Source of the DNA: CAXBGS01 sp963975425
Lineage (GTDB): Bacteria; Planctomycetota; Planctomycetia; Pirellulales; Pirellulaceae
Direction: 5' to 3'
Length of the DNA stretch: 64,000 nt
Assembly: GCA_963975425.1 (NCBI GenBank)
Contig: CAXBGS010000009.1
Location: 257,992 to 321,991 of the forward strand
In this document: piece by piece, positions 55,341-63,943 of the stretch
Position numbering within the stretch: the first letter of the stretch is position 1
Layout: the number at the start of each line of letters is the position of its first letter
Program-made: the position numbers and the translations under genes
The notes under the pieces: generated by a model
What the model was told of the DNA's origin: nothing
Database searches by the model: none
What the model saw: the letters and a program-made list of their open reading frames with translations, nothing else

Positions 55341-55401
55341 TTGCTCGAAGCGCAGACGTGATTAGTCGAAACGCCTTTTATCGATCGGTGTCCGCGTGAC
55401 G

Positions 55402-55477
55402 CTGGTCCTCGTCGAACACACTGGCTCTGGTCAAACACGCTGGCTCTCATCAAACACGCTGGCCGCGGTCAAACATG
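55402..55477. repeat. 19-bp tandem repeat, four copies
   Basis: Four 19-bp units such as CTGGCTCTGGTCAAACACG between the secreted protein and the DMT transporter gene. Confidence 0.88.
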
Positions 55478-55534
55478 CGGCCCCGAGCAGATGTGAACCA
55501 TTGACGGTCGTTTCGTCTCGCGTATGCGGCTTGT

Positions 55535-56047
55535 CTATTGCGACGTATCGATCTCGGTTGTGGCCGGTTTGATCAACTGCTTTTCGGCTCGCTTGGCTTG
55601 CACGATCGCTAAGACGCCGGCGATCAATAGGCATGCCCCAAAAACTCTTAATGGCGATGCGGTAGTCTTGGGGTTACCCAGCAGGCCGTAGTGATCCAGC
55701 AGGATCGCCATGACGGTTTGTCCGGTCATGACGGCCGCAAACCATGGCAACGATCCAACGCGCGGAACGAACCACAGCGAAGTCGTCACCATCACCACAC
55801 CGATCGCACCCCCGGTCCAAATCCACCAAGGCAATTCGTGCAGCGGGCGTGTCGTGACGGGCGGAAAGTTTCCACCGGCCAGCGTCAGCAATGTCAAAAT
55901 CACGGTGCCGCTTCCGAAAGAGATCAACGCGGCCTGCAGCGGATGGCGAACGATGCTGCTTAGTGAACCGTTGATGCTTGGCTGTACGCCCAGCAGGCAT
56001 CCCGCCGCTAAACCGACAAGAACCGCAACGATGACGATGCCGGGCAT
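55535..56047 (-). CDS. DMT-superfamily membrane protein (DUF606/YdcZ type)
   Basis: A protein of about 170 residues with five predicted membrane segments, starting MPGIVIVAVLVGLAAGCLLGVQPSING, the family N-terminus. DUF606 proteins are half-size members of the drug/metabolite transporter superfamily. It starts 10 bases after panD, so it could export or import a metabolite of that pathway, but this is only suggested by position. The frame is open upstream into panD; ATG 56045-56047 is chosen. Confidence 0.85.
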   Translation of the reverse strand: MPGIVIVAVLVGLAAGCLLGVQPSINGSLSSIVRHPLQAALISFGSGTVILTLLTLAGGNFPPVTTRPLHELPWWIWTGGAIGVVMVTTSLWFVPRVGSLPWFAAVMTGQTVMAILLDHYGLLGNPKTTASPLRVFGACLLIAGVLAIVQAKRAEKQLIKPATTEIDTSQ

Positions 56048-56057
56048 TTGCACTCGA

Positions 56058-56456
56058 CTAACCACCTTCGTCGGCGTCACGCGTCTGCGGACCGGCAAGC
56101 TCGGGGCCGACGTGTGCGATTTGATTGTTCGCGTCGACAAACACCAGCTTTGCTCGATGGTTGTGTACTTCTTCGGCGGGAATCAAGGCAAACGTCGCCA
56201 AGATGACTCGATCGCCCGGCTGGATCAAATGAGCCGCCGCGCCGTTGGCACAGATGTCGTTGCTGCCTGGCGTACCGGCAATGGTGTACGTTTCCAGCCG
56301 GCTGCCACGCGTGATGTTCCAGACGTGCACCGATTCATACGCGTGCATCCCGGCCGCCTCTAGCAGTTCCGGAGGCACGGTAATGCTGCCTTCGTAATCG
56401 ACGTCAGCGGCCGTCACCGTCGCACGGTGAATTTTGGCCGCCAGCATCTTTCGCAT
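56058..56456 (-). CDS. panD: Aspartate 1-decarboxylase
   Basis: A protein of about 132 residues that decarboxylates aspartate to beta-alanine for pantothenate and coenzyme A. The self-cleavage site YEGSIT has Ser24, which becomes the pyruvoyl group. RKMLAAKIHRATVT is the family start, and YTIAGTPGSNDICANGAAAHL follows later. Typical length. It sits between the pseudo-receiver gene and the DMT gene on the minus strand. The Met at 56474 is an alternative start. Confidence 0.93.
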   Translation of the reverse strand: MRKMLAAKIHRATVTAADVDYEGSITVPPELLEAAGMHAYESVHVWNITRGSRLETYTIAGTPGSNDICANGAAAHLIQPGDRVILATFALIPAEEVHNHRAKLVFVDANNQIAHVGPELAGPQTRDADEGG

Positions 56457-56491
56457 GGAACCTTTGATATCCATTTCTCGCGTCGACGACG

Positions 56492-56872
56492 CTATTCTTT
56501 CTCGGCCAAATAGGGTTGCAGCAATTCAAGTGTCGCCGGGTCGTTGATCGCCAGTTTGCCGAATCCACGCACGCAGCCGATCGAAACGGCGGCGTCTTGG
56601 TGTTCGTCGTAATTGGTGACCAGCATGATCGGCACCGAAGCAAGTTCGGCGTCCGCTTTGATCTGTTTGACGACCTCGATACCGTCGGTGTAATCGCGGT
56701 CAAGCTTACGATTGACGGTGACCAGATCGACGTCTCGTTCGCGCAGGATTTTCATCGCGTCCTCGGCGCCATGTGCTTGCAGCACTTTGGCGCCGAATTT
56801 GGATGAGGCCATCTTGCGAATCGAATTGAAATCAGGACCACAGTTACCGCAGTCCAAGAGTACGCGTGCCAT
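56492..56872 (-). CDS. Pseudo-receiver (response-regulator-like) protein
   Basis: A 126-residue protein with the CheY-like receiver fold. The phosphorylation position reads LVTVNRKLD, with Asn54 for Asp, and the acidic pair at the start of the domain is replaced by CGNC. The Thr (LVTNY) and Lys (GFGKLA) of the switch are kept. It cannot be a normal aspartate phosphorylation target. It starts 8 bases after the lipoprotein gene and precedes panD on the same strand. Confidence 0.85.
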   Translation of the reverse strand: MARVLLDCGNCGPDFNSIRKMASSKFGAKVLQAHGAEDAMKILRERDVDLVTVNRKLDRDYTDGIEVVKQIKADAELASVPIMLVTNYDEHQDAAVSIGCVRGFGKLAINDPATLELLQPYLAEKE

Positions 56873-56880
56873 CTCGGCGT

Positions 56881-59076
56881 TTACTCCTCTTTCCCGATTG
56901 CAAACAGCTTGTCTTTGGTGCTGATGTAAATCGTATTGTTTGCACCCACCGGTGTGCTGTAGACGCTGCTGCCCATGTTGATCTCCTCGATCGGTTCGGC
57001 ATTCTCAGGACCGAATTCGAACACCGACACGTCGCCGTCTTCATCACCGATGTAAACGTGACCATCCGCAATCAGCGGGCTGCCCCAGCTTTGTGCCAAC
57101 ATGTCATAGGTAAAGTGAAGGATTGGTTTTCCGTCATCGGTGCCTTTGGCGTCCAGACAGTGAACCAGTCCCGAGAAGTCCGCGATGTAAAGCACGTCGT
57201 CTTTGATGGCGACGGTGCCGCAGCTGCGATGCATTTCTTCTTCGAAATCGATTTCGCCGTCTTCATTGATGTCGGCCATCGAGTAATGCCAGACGACCGC
57301 CGAGTTCGGATTGTCGACCGCAACCTCGCCGTCTTCGGTATTGACGGCTTGAATGCGGCGATGGGGAATCGGAATTCGCTTGCCGTCTTCGACTTTCATT
57401 GCCAACTGAGGCGAAACGTCGCCGCGCTTGTTCGGGTCGATGCACCACAAGTGGCCTTCGCCTTCACCGTGTTCGGGGTCTTGGCCCACGGCGATATAGA
57501 CAAGCCCATCGTATGCCACGGGAGTTGCGATCAAGTTGTTTCGCGTGCCTTCGCCGCCGATGACCCATTTGGTTTCCTTTGGATTGCAGTCGAATTTCCA
57601 AAGCAGTTCGGGCTTGCCGTCTTTGCCTTCGTTTGCCGCAAAGCTGTATAGCCATCCGTCACCACCGCCATAGAGAACCTGCATCACGCCTTCAAATTCG
57701 GCGACTGTCGGGCTGGACCACTGACCGTGCAGGATATTGGTTCCCGGTGACGCATCGGTCCAAAGAACCTTACCCGTGTTCTTGTCCATGCAGATGAACG
57801 TCGGGGCATTGGGGCTTGGCAGGTTGATGTGCGATTCGTCCAAGCCGTTGCTGGTGTTGACGAATAGCAGGTCGCCGTAGCTGGTCACGCTGCAGGCACA
57901 CATGTTGTGTTGGCTGATGTTCAGCTCTTTCATCATGTTGTAGACCCAAATCGTGTCGGCTTCCTGTTTGTCGTACACGCCAAGCGACTTAAAGAAACTG
58001 ATGCGCGGTCCAAGTTGTTTGATCGTCAGTTCGCGTTGAACGCCACCGAAGTTACCGGCGACCGACCAAACCTTGCCCTCGCTGACGGCTTTCACTGAGA
58101 CGTCTCCATCGACCGGTTCACCGGCGGACGCGAGTTGTTCTTTGACGGCTTCTGGCAATTTGCCTTCGCCAAGTGCTGCGAGTGTTTCGGCGTGCAAGTC
58201 GGCCGAGGGGCCCGCGTTCATGATATCGATCACGCGTGCTTCTTCGCCTTGGACTTCACCGTCGTCTTCGTCGTCATGAAAACCGTTGGTGTCCAAGCAG
58301 CGGACTTCGCCACGGCTGGTGACGAACCATAATCGGTCGCCTTCGACCAACGGAGCGTCGCAAATGCCTTGCAGCGGCCAATCGTGCACGCGTCCGGTGA
58401 TCAGTTTCTCGCTGCTGTGTTGCCAAAGCAATTCGCCAGTTTTTTCATCGAACGCCAACAAGCAACCCAGGTCGGTCTTGGACGGGTAACGTTTCAGGTG
58501 TCCGGCACCGTTGTTGGTGCCGACAAAGACTCGTCCACCTGCAACAACAGGGTTGCCATACGTTTGGCTTCCCAAGCGGGCGAACCAACGAATGTTTTCT
58601 GCTTTGGACTTGTCCCACTCGCCGGTCTTTCGGTCGAACTTGCCGATGTTCCAAGTGGTCGGCAAATTCTTAACATTCGGCACGTTGTTTCGATGGCTGG
58701 TGCCGCCCCACTGTGGCCAGTCGCCGCCCGCCTGTTCGACGTCACGAATATTGGCCGCGGTGTTGATCAACATCGTCGCTCGCGATGCTGTTGACTCGGG
58801 GACCGGCGCGGTCGCCACGTCGGAATCGAGTGAGGCGTCCATTCCGGGAGTCTCCGAAACAGGAGCCCAGGACGTCGTGACATTGCCCGAACCGGCAGTG
58901 GTGTTGCTGCCCGCCGTGGTGTTGCTGCTCTCTGGTGGCGCGACCAGTTCGCCCGTCGAAATGTCGACGTCATTATCGACCGGCGGTTTACAGCCACTCA
59001 GGGTGGCCGCGGCGATACTGCCCAGTACCGCAGCACCGATCATCAGGGTCCAAGCCGAAAGTTCTTTTTTACGCAT
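56881..59076 (-). CDS. Beta-propeller (PQQ-like) lipoprotein with an EF-hand loop
   Basis: A 731-residue lipoprotein: the leader ends in a lipobox (ATLSGC, Cys29), then a Ser/Thr/Asn-rich linker (about 40-80), then PQQ-like propeller repeats to the end (RVFVGTNNGAGH, LLAFDEKTGELLWQH, FICMDKNTGKVLWTD). Inside the propeller lies the perfect EF-hand loop DINEDGEIDFEE (602-613). It likely sits on the outside of a membrane and binds calcium. Whether it binds PQQ is not shown. Genes for a second propeller protein (upstream) and a pseudo-receiver (downstream) are adjacent. Confidence 0.9.
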   Translation of the reverse strand: MRKKELSAWTLMIGAAVLGSIAAATLSGCKPPVDNDVDISTGELVAPPESSNTTAGSNTTAGSGNVTTSWAPVSETPGMDASLDSDVATAPVPESTASRATMLINTAANIRDVEQAGGDWPQWGGTSHRNNVPNVKNLPTTWNIGKFDRKTGEWDKSKAENIRWFARLGSQTYGNPVVAGGRVFVGTNNGAGHLKRYPSKTDLGCLLAFDEKTGELLWQHSSEKLITGRVHDWPLQGICDAPLVEGDRLWFVTSRGEVRCLDTNGFHDDEDDGEVQGEEARVIDIMNAGPSADLHAETLAALGEGKLPEAVKEQLASAGEPVDGDVSVKAVSEGKVWSVAGNFGGVQRELTIKQLGPRISFFKSLGVYDKQEADTIWVYNMMKELNISQHNMCACSVTSYGDLLFVNTSNGLDESHINLPSPNAPTFICMDKNTGKVLWTDASPGTNILHGQWSSPTVAEFEGVMQVLYGGGDGWLYSFAANEGKDGKPELLWKFDCNPKETKWVIGGEGTRNNLIATPVAYDGLVYIAVGQDPEHGEGEGHLWCIDPNKRGDVSPQLAMKVEDGKRIPIPHRRIQAVNTEDGEVAVDNPNSAVVWHYSMADINEDGEIDFEEEMHRSCGTVAIKDDVLYIADFSGLVHCLDAKGTDDGKPILHFTYDMLAQSWGSPLIADGHVYIGDEDGDVSVFEFGPENAEPIEEINMGSSVYSTPVGANNTIYISTKDKLFAIGKEE

Positions 59077-59189
59077 GATATTGGCAGGTAGAATGTGGGA
59101 GGTGAAGGGTGACAGGGAGCAGGACTTGAAGTTGAATTCTCGGGTTTGAGATTTTAGATTCGCGGGTCCAATCTGGCCGCTCCTGCGTC

Positions 59190-59215
59190 CGACGCTCCCT
59201 GAGGGGGGAGCGTCG
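59190..59215 (-). terminator. Hairpin after the second beta-propeller gene
   Basis: A perfect 10-bp stem (59190-59199 with 59206-59215) with a 6-base loop, 8 bases beyond the stop of the upstream propeller gene. No T-tract, so it may be an attenuator or 3' stabiliser in the operon. Confidence 0.5.
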
Positions 59216-59222
59216 ATGAGTG

Positions 59223-61487
59223 CTAGTCGTTCTTGGTGACTTCGATGTTATCCAAGTAGAGCTCCGCGACTTTTGCGTTGCCGTAAAGTCCGGGGCTGGC
59301 TTTCAAGTTGGGTGACGCGTCGCGCGTCGTGATCGTCCATTCTTTGGGTTCCGGTTCATCACGAGGCCAAACTTTGCCGCGCAGCAGGGCGACAGCGGCG
59401 GGAGGCTCGCTTTCGATATCGACGCGGAACTTCATGCGATACCAAGTATCCTCTTGCCAAGTGAACGGGATGGTCGAGCTGTCGTCGCCACGTTTCAGAC
59501 GGAGCTGCGCGGACCATGTGCGGAATTGCAATTGTTGGCTTTGTCCCATCAGGTCCAAAACATAACCGTGGTTGGTCAGTCCGATATCGGGCAACTGATC
59601 ACTCATCCGGCTGCCCCGCACGTCGGCGGCAATCGTGTAATTGGACAAGTCACTCGGGCCCATCCAAGCGCGGCTTCGAGCGCCTTTGGGGATTGTAGTC
59701 ACCTTGGTCAGCGCCGGCGATCCATCCACATCGCGAATCACGTGACGATACCTTGCACCGACCCATGAAAGCGGCGGGTCTTGCAAGCCGTCAAAGGTGA
59801 ATTTCCACGGCAGCGGAGGAACGATACGAACGCGGGCGGACCCGCTGGCGTCACCGGCAGTGGCCGTGATGACGGCTGCCGTATGGGCCACGTTTGCATC
59901 GGCGATGAAGGTGTTGCCTTCAATCTTTCCAGGTCCGTCGACGGTGTATTGAACATCCGAGGGGGTACCAACTTTTTGGCCGATCGCGTTGAAGGCGGCA
60001 GTGGACAGTTCCACTTTTCCGCCCGGCGCGACGAGTGTTTCCGCCGGCACGATTTGCAATTGGGTGGCTTTGTCGTCCTGTGCGACAGGCGTTTCATCGC
60101 CTAGCGAATCAGACATGCTGACGGCGGTTTGCGTGGCGCCCTCGGCGGCAACACAGTACAGCGTTTTGGTGCTGGGGAAGTACAGTCGGCCGTCGGCGAC
60201 GATCGGCGACCCGCTAAAGCCGCCTTCATCCAGCCGGCCTTTGTTGAGTACGTCGAACCCGTCTTCGGTCGGTTCGACGATCGCCCAACGGCCGTTCTCG
60301 GTCAGGACGTATATCTTGTTGTCCGCATACAACAGTGCGGCGCGTTGACGTGATCCGACAAAGGCTTTTCGTTCGACCGATGTTTCACCGGTTTCGGTAT
60401 CAAAGATCCACATCTTGCAGCGATCGTCGACCCAATACAGTTTTCCGTCGATGTGTACCGGTTCGCTGTAACCAGAGACGACTTCCAGCTGTTTCCACAT
60501 TTCGGAAACCTTGGTGTCTGTTCCGCTGCCGCTGACTTTCAGCCCGACCACGGCACCCATCACGTTGTTGTCATCGCCGACGTTTTCTTCGCTGTGACTT
60601 GCGAAGACTTGGTTTCCAACCACCAAAGGTGTCGCAAAGAGGCCTCGCATTGATAGTTCATAGTGCCAAAGCGGTTTACCGGTCCGCGGTTGAAATCCCC
60701 AAACCTGTCCGTCACCGCAGCCCATGATCAATTGACGTTGGCCGTCGATCGTGACCAAGCTGGGTGCGGAATAAGAGGTGTCATAGGGCAGGTCGCGGGT
60801 GCCGTTGAACCAGACGACTTCGCCCGTTTTCTTATCCAGACCGATCAGGCGATGGTTGGGCTTCGCACGGTCACCCCAGTTGATAATGATCCCGCTGATG
60901 ATGACCAAGTCTTCGTGGACAACCGGGAAATTGGTTCGTCCGCCATAGGTGCTGAGCATGCCGAATTGCTCGTGCAGCGGGACGCTCCAAACCGTTTCGC
61001 CGCTCTTGCCGTCGATGCACTGGAAAATATCGCACGATCCGAGAGCATAGATGTATCCGGTTTCCTGATCGCCAACGACGCTGCTCCAACCGACGCGTTC
61101 GGCCGGCACGTCCGAGAGCCAAACATTGAAACGATTTTCCCAAATCGTTTCGCCCGTCTTGGCGTCCAGGCAAACGATCCGCTCACCCTCGGTCGGCGTG
61201 TCCGCTTCGGCCCGCTGGATCGTGTAAAGTCGGCCGTCCATCACGATGGGCGTGCATGGTCCGCCGATATCGTCGCGTTGCCACAGCACGTTGCTGCCCT
61301 CACCGCCATCGGGGTCCCAATCGTCGGGCAATCCAGTCGCCTGGGCGGTGCCGTCGAAATTCGGGCCGCGCCAATACGGCCAGTCGGCCGATTGAGCCGA
61401 CACCGAAGCAGGCGTCATTGCGGCAAGTGCTGACAGGGTTGCCAGTATGCCGGTCGTCAAGATTGGTGAAATCAATCGCTTGTTCAT
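59223..61487 (-). CDS. Secreted beta-propeller protein with Ig-like and lectin-like domains
   Basis: A 754-residue secreted protein. After the signal peptide (about 1-31) come PQQ-like propeller repeats (for example RIVCLDAKTGETIWEN, LIGLDKKTGEVVWFNGT) to about residue 460, an Ig-like domain (about 470-560; LQIVPAETLVAPGGKVELS) and a C-terminal beta-sandwich like LamG/DUF1080 domains (about 565-752; FTWQEDTWYRMKFRV). It is probably involved with extracellular carbohydrate. It lies 146 bases upstream of the lipoprotein gene on the same strand. Confidence 0.9.
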   Translation of the reverse strand: MNKRLISPILTTGILATLSALAAMTPASVSAQSADWPYWRGPNFDGTAQATGLPDDWDPDGGEGSNVLWQRDDIGGPCTPIVMDGRLYTIQRAEADTPTEGERIVCLDAKTGETIWENRFNVWLSDVPAERVGWSSVVGDQETGYIYALGSCDIFQCIDGKSGETVWSVPLHEQFGMLSTYGGRTNFPVVHEDLVIISGIIINWGDRAKPNHRLIGLDKKTGEVVWFNGTRDLPYDTSYSAPSLVTIDGQRQLIMGCGDGQVWGFQPRTGKPLWHYELSMRGLFATPLVVGNQVFASHSEENVGDDNNVMGAVVGLKVSGSGTDTKVSEMWKQLEVVSGYSEPVHIDGKLYWVDDRCKMWIFDTETGETSVERKAFVGSRQRAALLYADNKIYVLTENGRWAIVEPTEDGFDVLNKGRLDEGGFSGSPIVADGRLYFPSTKTLYCVAAEGATQTAVSMSDSLGDETPVAQDDKATQLQIVPAETLVAPGGKVELSTAAFNAIGQKVGTPSDVQYTVDGPGKIEGNTFIADANVAHTAAVITATAGDASGSARVRIVPPLPWKFTFDGLQDPPLSWVGARYRHVIRDVDGSPALTKVTTIPKGARSRAWMGPSDLSNYTIAADVRGSRMSDQLPDIGLTNHGYVLDLMGQSQQLQFRTWSAQLRLKRGDDSSTIPFTWQEDTWYRMKFRVDIESEPPAAVALLRGKVWPRDEPEPKEWTITTRDASPNLKASPGLYGNAKVAELYLDNIEVTKND

Positions 61488-61723
61488 CAGGTGGGGCTCT
61501 TGAAAAGCAAAACGCGGAAGGTGTCACGGATTCGGGCTGGGACGCGACCGGCGATGCACTCGCCAATCACATCTAGCGCCATAGAGTTGTTTGAAAATGG
61601 AGTCTCTGCCAGTACGGATGCTGGGCGACTTGGTTCTCGCCGTTGGCACATCGCGTGGAAATCAATCGAATGTCTTGATTCCAGGCGCCTCGGGCGGGTC
61701 GGATCTTCGGGCCGGTCGGCCAA

Positions 61724-62122
61724 CTAATCAAAGTGCTCGTCGTTAGGATCAAAATTCGGGGTGCAGTAAATCAGAACCTTCATCTCGCCGTGTGCACAGT
61801 GCCTCACTCCCGGCGGAATCAGGATGCTAGTGTGCGGATGAACAGCAATGCGGCGGCCATCCAGTGTCATCGAGGCGTCTTTTTCGCACTCTAGGATTAC
61901 GTACACCTCGGTGTGTTCTTTGTGATAGTGCACGACCGCATCACGAGTGATCTCGGTCAAATGAATGGTTCCGGGGATTTCGTCGCGATCGGCAAAGGCT
62001 CGTCGGGCAATGCCACAAGGACAGGCCTGGGGTGGTAATTGCTCAAGCTGGACAACCTCCGCCCGTCCGGTCGCCGGAATTGCGTCACCGGTCGCCGGAA
62101 TTGCGTCGTCGGTCGATGACAC
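61724..62122 (-). CDS. Cupin-domain protein
   Basis: A protein of about 132 residues counted from a GTG start (62120-62122); a TTG at 62221 would add 33 residues of low complexity. The single cupin barrel shows motif 1 VHYHKEHTEVYVIL and motif 2 ILIPPGVRHCAHGE, with His/Glu ligands for a metal. A Cys-rich piece (ACPCG) precedes the barrel. Function unknown; such proteins often act on sugars or as sensors. The N-terminal repeat of DAIPATG comes from a 21-bp tandem repeat. Confidence 0.75.
   Translation of the reverse strand: MSSTDDAIPATGDAIPATGRAEVVQLEQLPPQACPCGIARRAFADRDEIPGTIHLTEITRDAVVHYHKEHTEVYVILECEKDASMTLDGRRIAVHPHTSILIPPGVRHCAHGEMKVLIYCTPNFDPNDEHFD
62067..62108. repeat. 21-bp tandem repeat in the cupin gene
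   Basis: Two copies of CCGGTCGCCGGAATTGCGTC plus one base, coding the seven-residue unit DAIPATG (62067-62087 and 62088-62108). Confidence 0.85.
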
Positions 62123-62812
62123 ACAGGAATCGGGTGAATGCGCTGGGGAGGGTTTGGCGTTCAAAGTTGACCGCCACGTGAGGCGGCGCCGTTTTGTGCA
62201 GGGGAGGGCAGGTTGGCTCAAAAGGTGGGTTAAAGCGGTGGCTTTCTCGCTCGATTGATAGTTTATACGGATCGTACCTAGTATGCCACGCTTGCAACCA
62301 GCAGGACGAAACGAACCGAAATATTGCGTCTATTTTCGCTGATCGGCAAGCTTTAACAAGCGAGTGAAAATGGGGTGGAACACTGATCGATCCTGGCGGT
62401 TGGGCCGATACGGTTAGTGAATCGCCTTCCGAAACCCTTACGGCTCGTGGCCGAATGCGGCCGGTTGGCGGTGTGACCCAGAGGCTTGTGACATTGGACG
62501 TTAAGGCCTTGTGAAGAATTGATGGGACTGTCGAAGACGAAGCAGCAGCATCGAGCGTCGAGAATTTTCGATCCGAAAACTCTCGTTGTCTCGTTCACAA
62601 CAAGCAACAGCGAACAGAGCGAAGTCGGCGGGCCGGGTGTCCCGCACCCGATCCGCTAGTGTTCGTCCCGAAGAGATAGTTTTGATCGCCGGCGACTTCG
62701 TCCAGCGATTGCAACTTCTCTTGGCTTGTTCGGTTGCCGACATTGTTGACAGCGACATCGAAGAGATCACGAAAAAATACCCGCGTAATTGAGTAAGGGA
62801 GACGTGGCTCCA
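62123..62812. other. Large intergenic gap before the Cys-rich protein gene
   Basis: About 690 bases without a supported gene. A 68-residue frame ending at 62792 on the plus strand and several on the other strand have no family resemblance. I see no RNA gene or strong hairpin. Confidence 0.45.
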
Positions 62813-63853
62813 ATGAAGCGGACAATATTAACTCTCACCCTGATGCTTGGCTGTTGTCTATGCAACCAGAGCGAAGGGTTCGACCTTTTGGACAAAATGC
62901 TCGGAATGAAAGGCTGTGGCGCAAGCTCCAGCTGCTGTGACTCCGGTTGCGGCATTCCGTCATGTGAACCTGCATGTGGCTGCGAAGCACCCGCATGTGG
63001 ATGTGCCGCAGCTCCGGCTTGCGGTTGTGAAGCCCCTTGTGGCGACGCTTGTGGTGCTCCTTGCGGTTGCGGCGAACCTGCATGTGGCTGTGAAGCCCCT
63101 TGTGGCGACGCATGTGGCGCTCCTTGCGGTTGCGGCGAACCTGCATGCGGCTGTGAAGCCCCTTGTGGCGCTCCTTGCGGATGCGGCGAACCTGCATGTG
63201 GCTGTGAAGCCCCTTGTGGCGACGCATGTGGCGCTCCTTGCGGCTGCGGCGAACCTGCATGTGGCTGCGAAGCTCCTTGTGGCGACATCTGTGGCGCACC
63301 GGCTTGTGGCTGCGAAGCACCTTGCGGATGTGACAACGGCTGCGACAGTGGCTGTGGTTCGTCCTGCGGCGGTGGTGGCTTGCTGAGCAAACTGTTCGGC
63401 GGAAAAAGCTGCCTCAGCGGCGGATGCGACTCGGGCTGCTGTGACAACGGTTGTGGCTGTGCCGCACCTGTTGACTGTGGCTGTGCACCAGCATGTGGTT
63501 GCGAAGCACCTTGCGGTGGCTGCGACAGCGGTTGTGACAGCGCATGCTGTGGCAGCAGCAAAAAGTGCGGCCTGCTGGGCAAGCTGTTCGGCAACCTCGG
63601 TGGTGGATGTGCCAGCAGTTGCGACTCGGGTTGCTGTGACAGCGGATGTGCCCCCATGGGCTGCGACAGCGGTTGCGGATGTGCATCATCGGCACCGATT
63701 TACAATACGGCTCCGGTCAATCATTCGGCCCCGGTTCAAGCAGCACCTGCTGCAGAATCGGCCCCGATGCCACCTGCACCGATCGTTGATCCAAGTGCAA
63801 GTGTGACCAGCAAACGTCGCGTCATTCAAGCGAGTGCAACGTACGTCCGCTGA
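62813..63853 (+). CDS. Secreted cysteine-rich repeat protein
   Basis: A 346-residue exported protein with about 70 cysteines (roughly one in five residues). A signal peptide (about 1-22) is followed by the block FDLLDKMLGMKGC, a repeat region (CGxP/CGC/APC patterns; 21-residue units, residues about 75-155), another motif GLLSKLFGGKSC, more Cys-rich sequence, GLLGKLFGNLGGGC, and a non-Cys tail with PVNHSAPVQAAP. The LLxK(L/M)(F/L)G motif thus recurs three times in front of Cys blocks. It could form a disulfide-linked surface layer; planctomycete cell envelopes are known to contain Cys-rich proteins. A strong terminator follows. The TTG at 62789 is an unlikely longer start. Confidence 0.9.
   Translation: MKRTILTLTLMLGCCLCNQSEGFDLLDKMLGMKGCGASSSCCDSGCGIPSCEPACGCEAPACGCAAAPACGCEAPCGDACGAPCGCGEPACGCEAPCGDACGAPCGCGEPACGCEAPCGAPCGCGEPACGCEAPCGDACGAPCGCGEPACGCEAPCGDICGAPACGCEAPCGCDNGCDSGCGSSCGGGGLLSKLFGGKSCLSGGCDSGCCDNGCGCAAPVDCGCAPACGCEAPCGGCDSGCDSACCGSSKKCGLLGKLFGNLGGGCASSCDSGCCDSGCAPMGCDSGCGCASSAPIYNTAPVNHSAPVQAAPAAESAPMPPAPIVDPSASVTSKRRVIQASATYVR
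63029..63268. repeat. 63-bp tandem repeat in the Cys-rich gene
   Basis: Units at 63029-63091, 63092-63154 and 63206-63268 are 63 bp; the one at 63155-63205 has a 12-bp deletion. A diverged unit follows. All stay in frame. Confidence 0.92.
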
Positions 63854-63900
63854 AATATGCGAAACGTATAGCACGAAGCTGCAGACGCGATTGATAAAAG

Positions 63901-63941
63901 CGACCCGGACGAGGGAAACCTCGACCGGGTCGTTTTTTTTT
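63901..63941 (+). terminator. Rho-independent terminator of the Cys-rich gene
   Basis: A nearly continuous stem (CGACCCGG and CGAGG arms with one mismatch, GAAA loop, 63901-63932) followed by nine T. It lies 47 bases after the stop. Confidence 0.93.
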
Positions 63942-63943
63942 GT

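Noticed and set aside
60663..61433. 256-residue frame opposite the beta-propeller gene
   Set aside because: Shadow of a clear PQQ-like propeller.
56881..61487. Calling the two propeller proteins PQQ dehydrogenases
   Set aside because: Only the repeat type is seen; the catalytic features of quinoprotein dehydrogenases are not shown, so they are called PQQ-like propellers.
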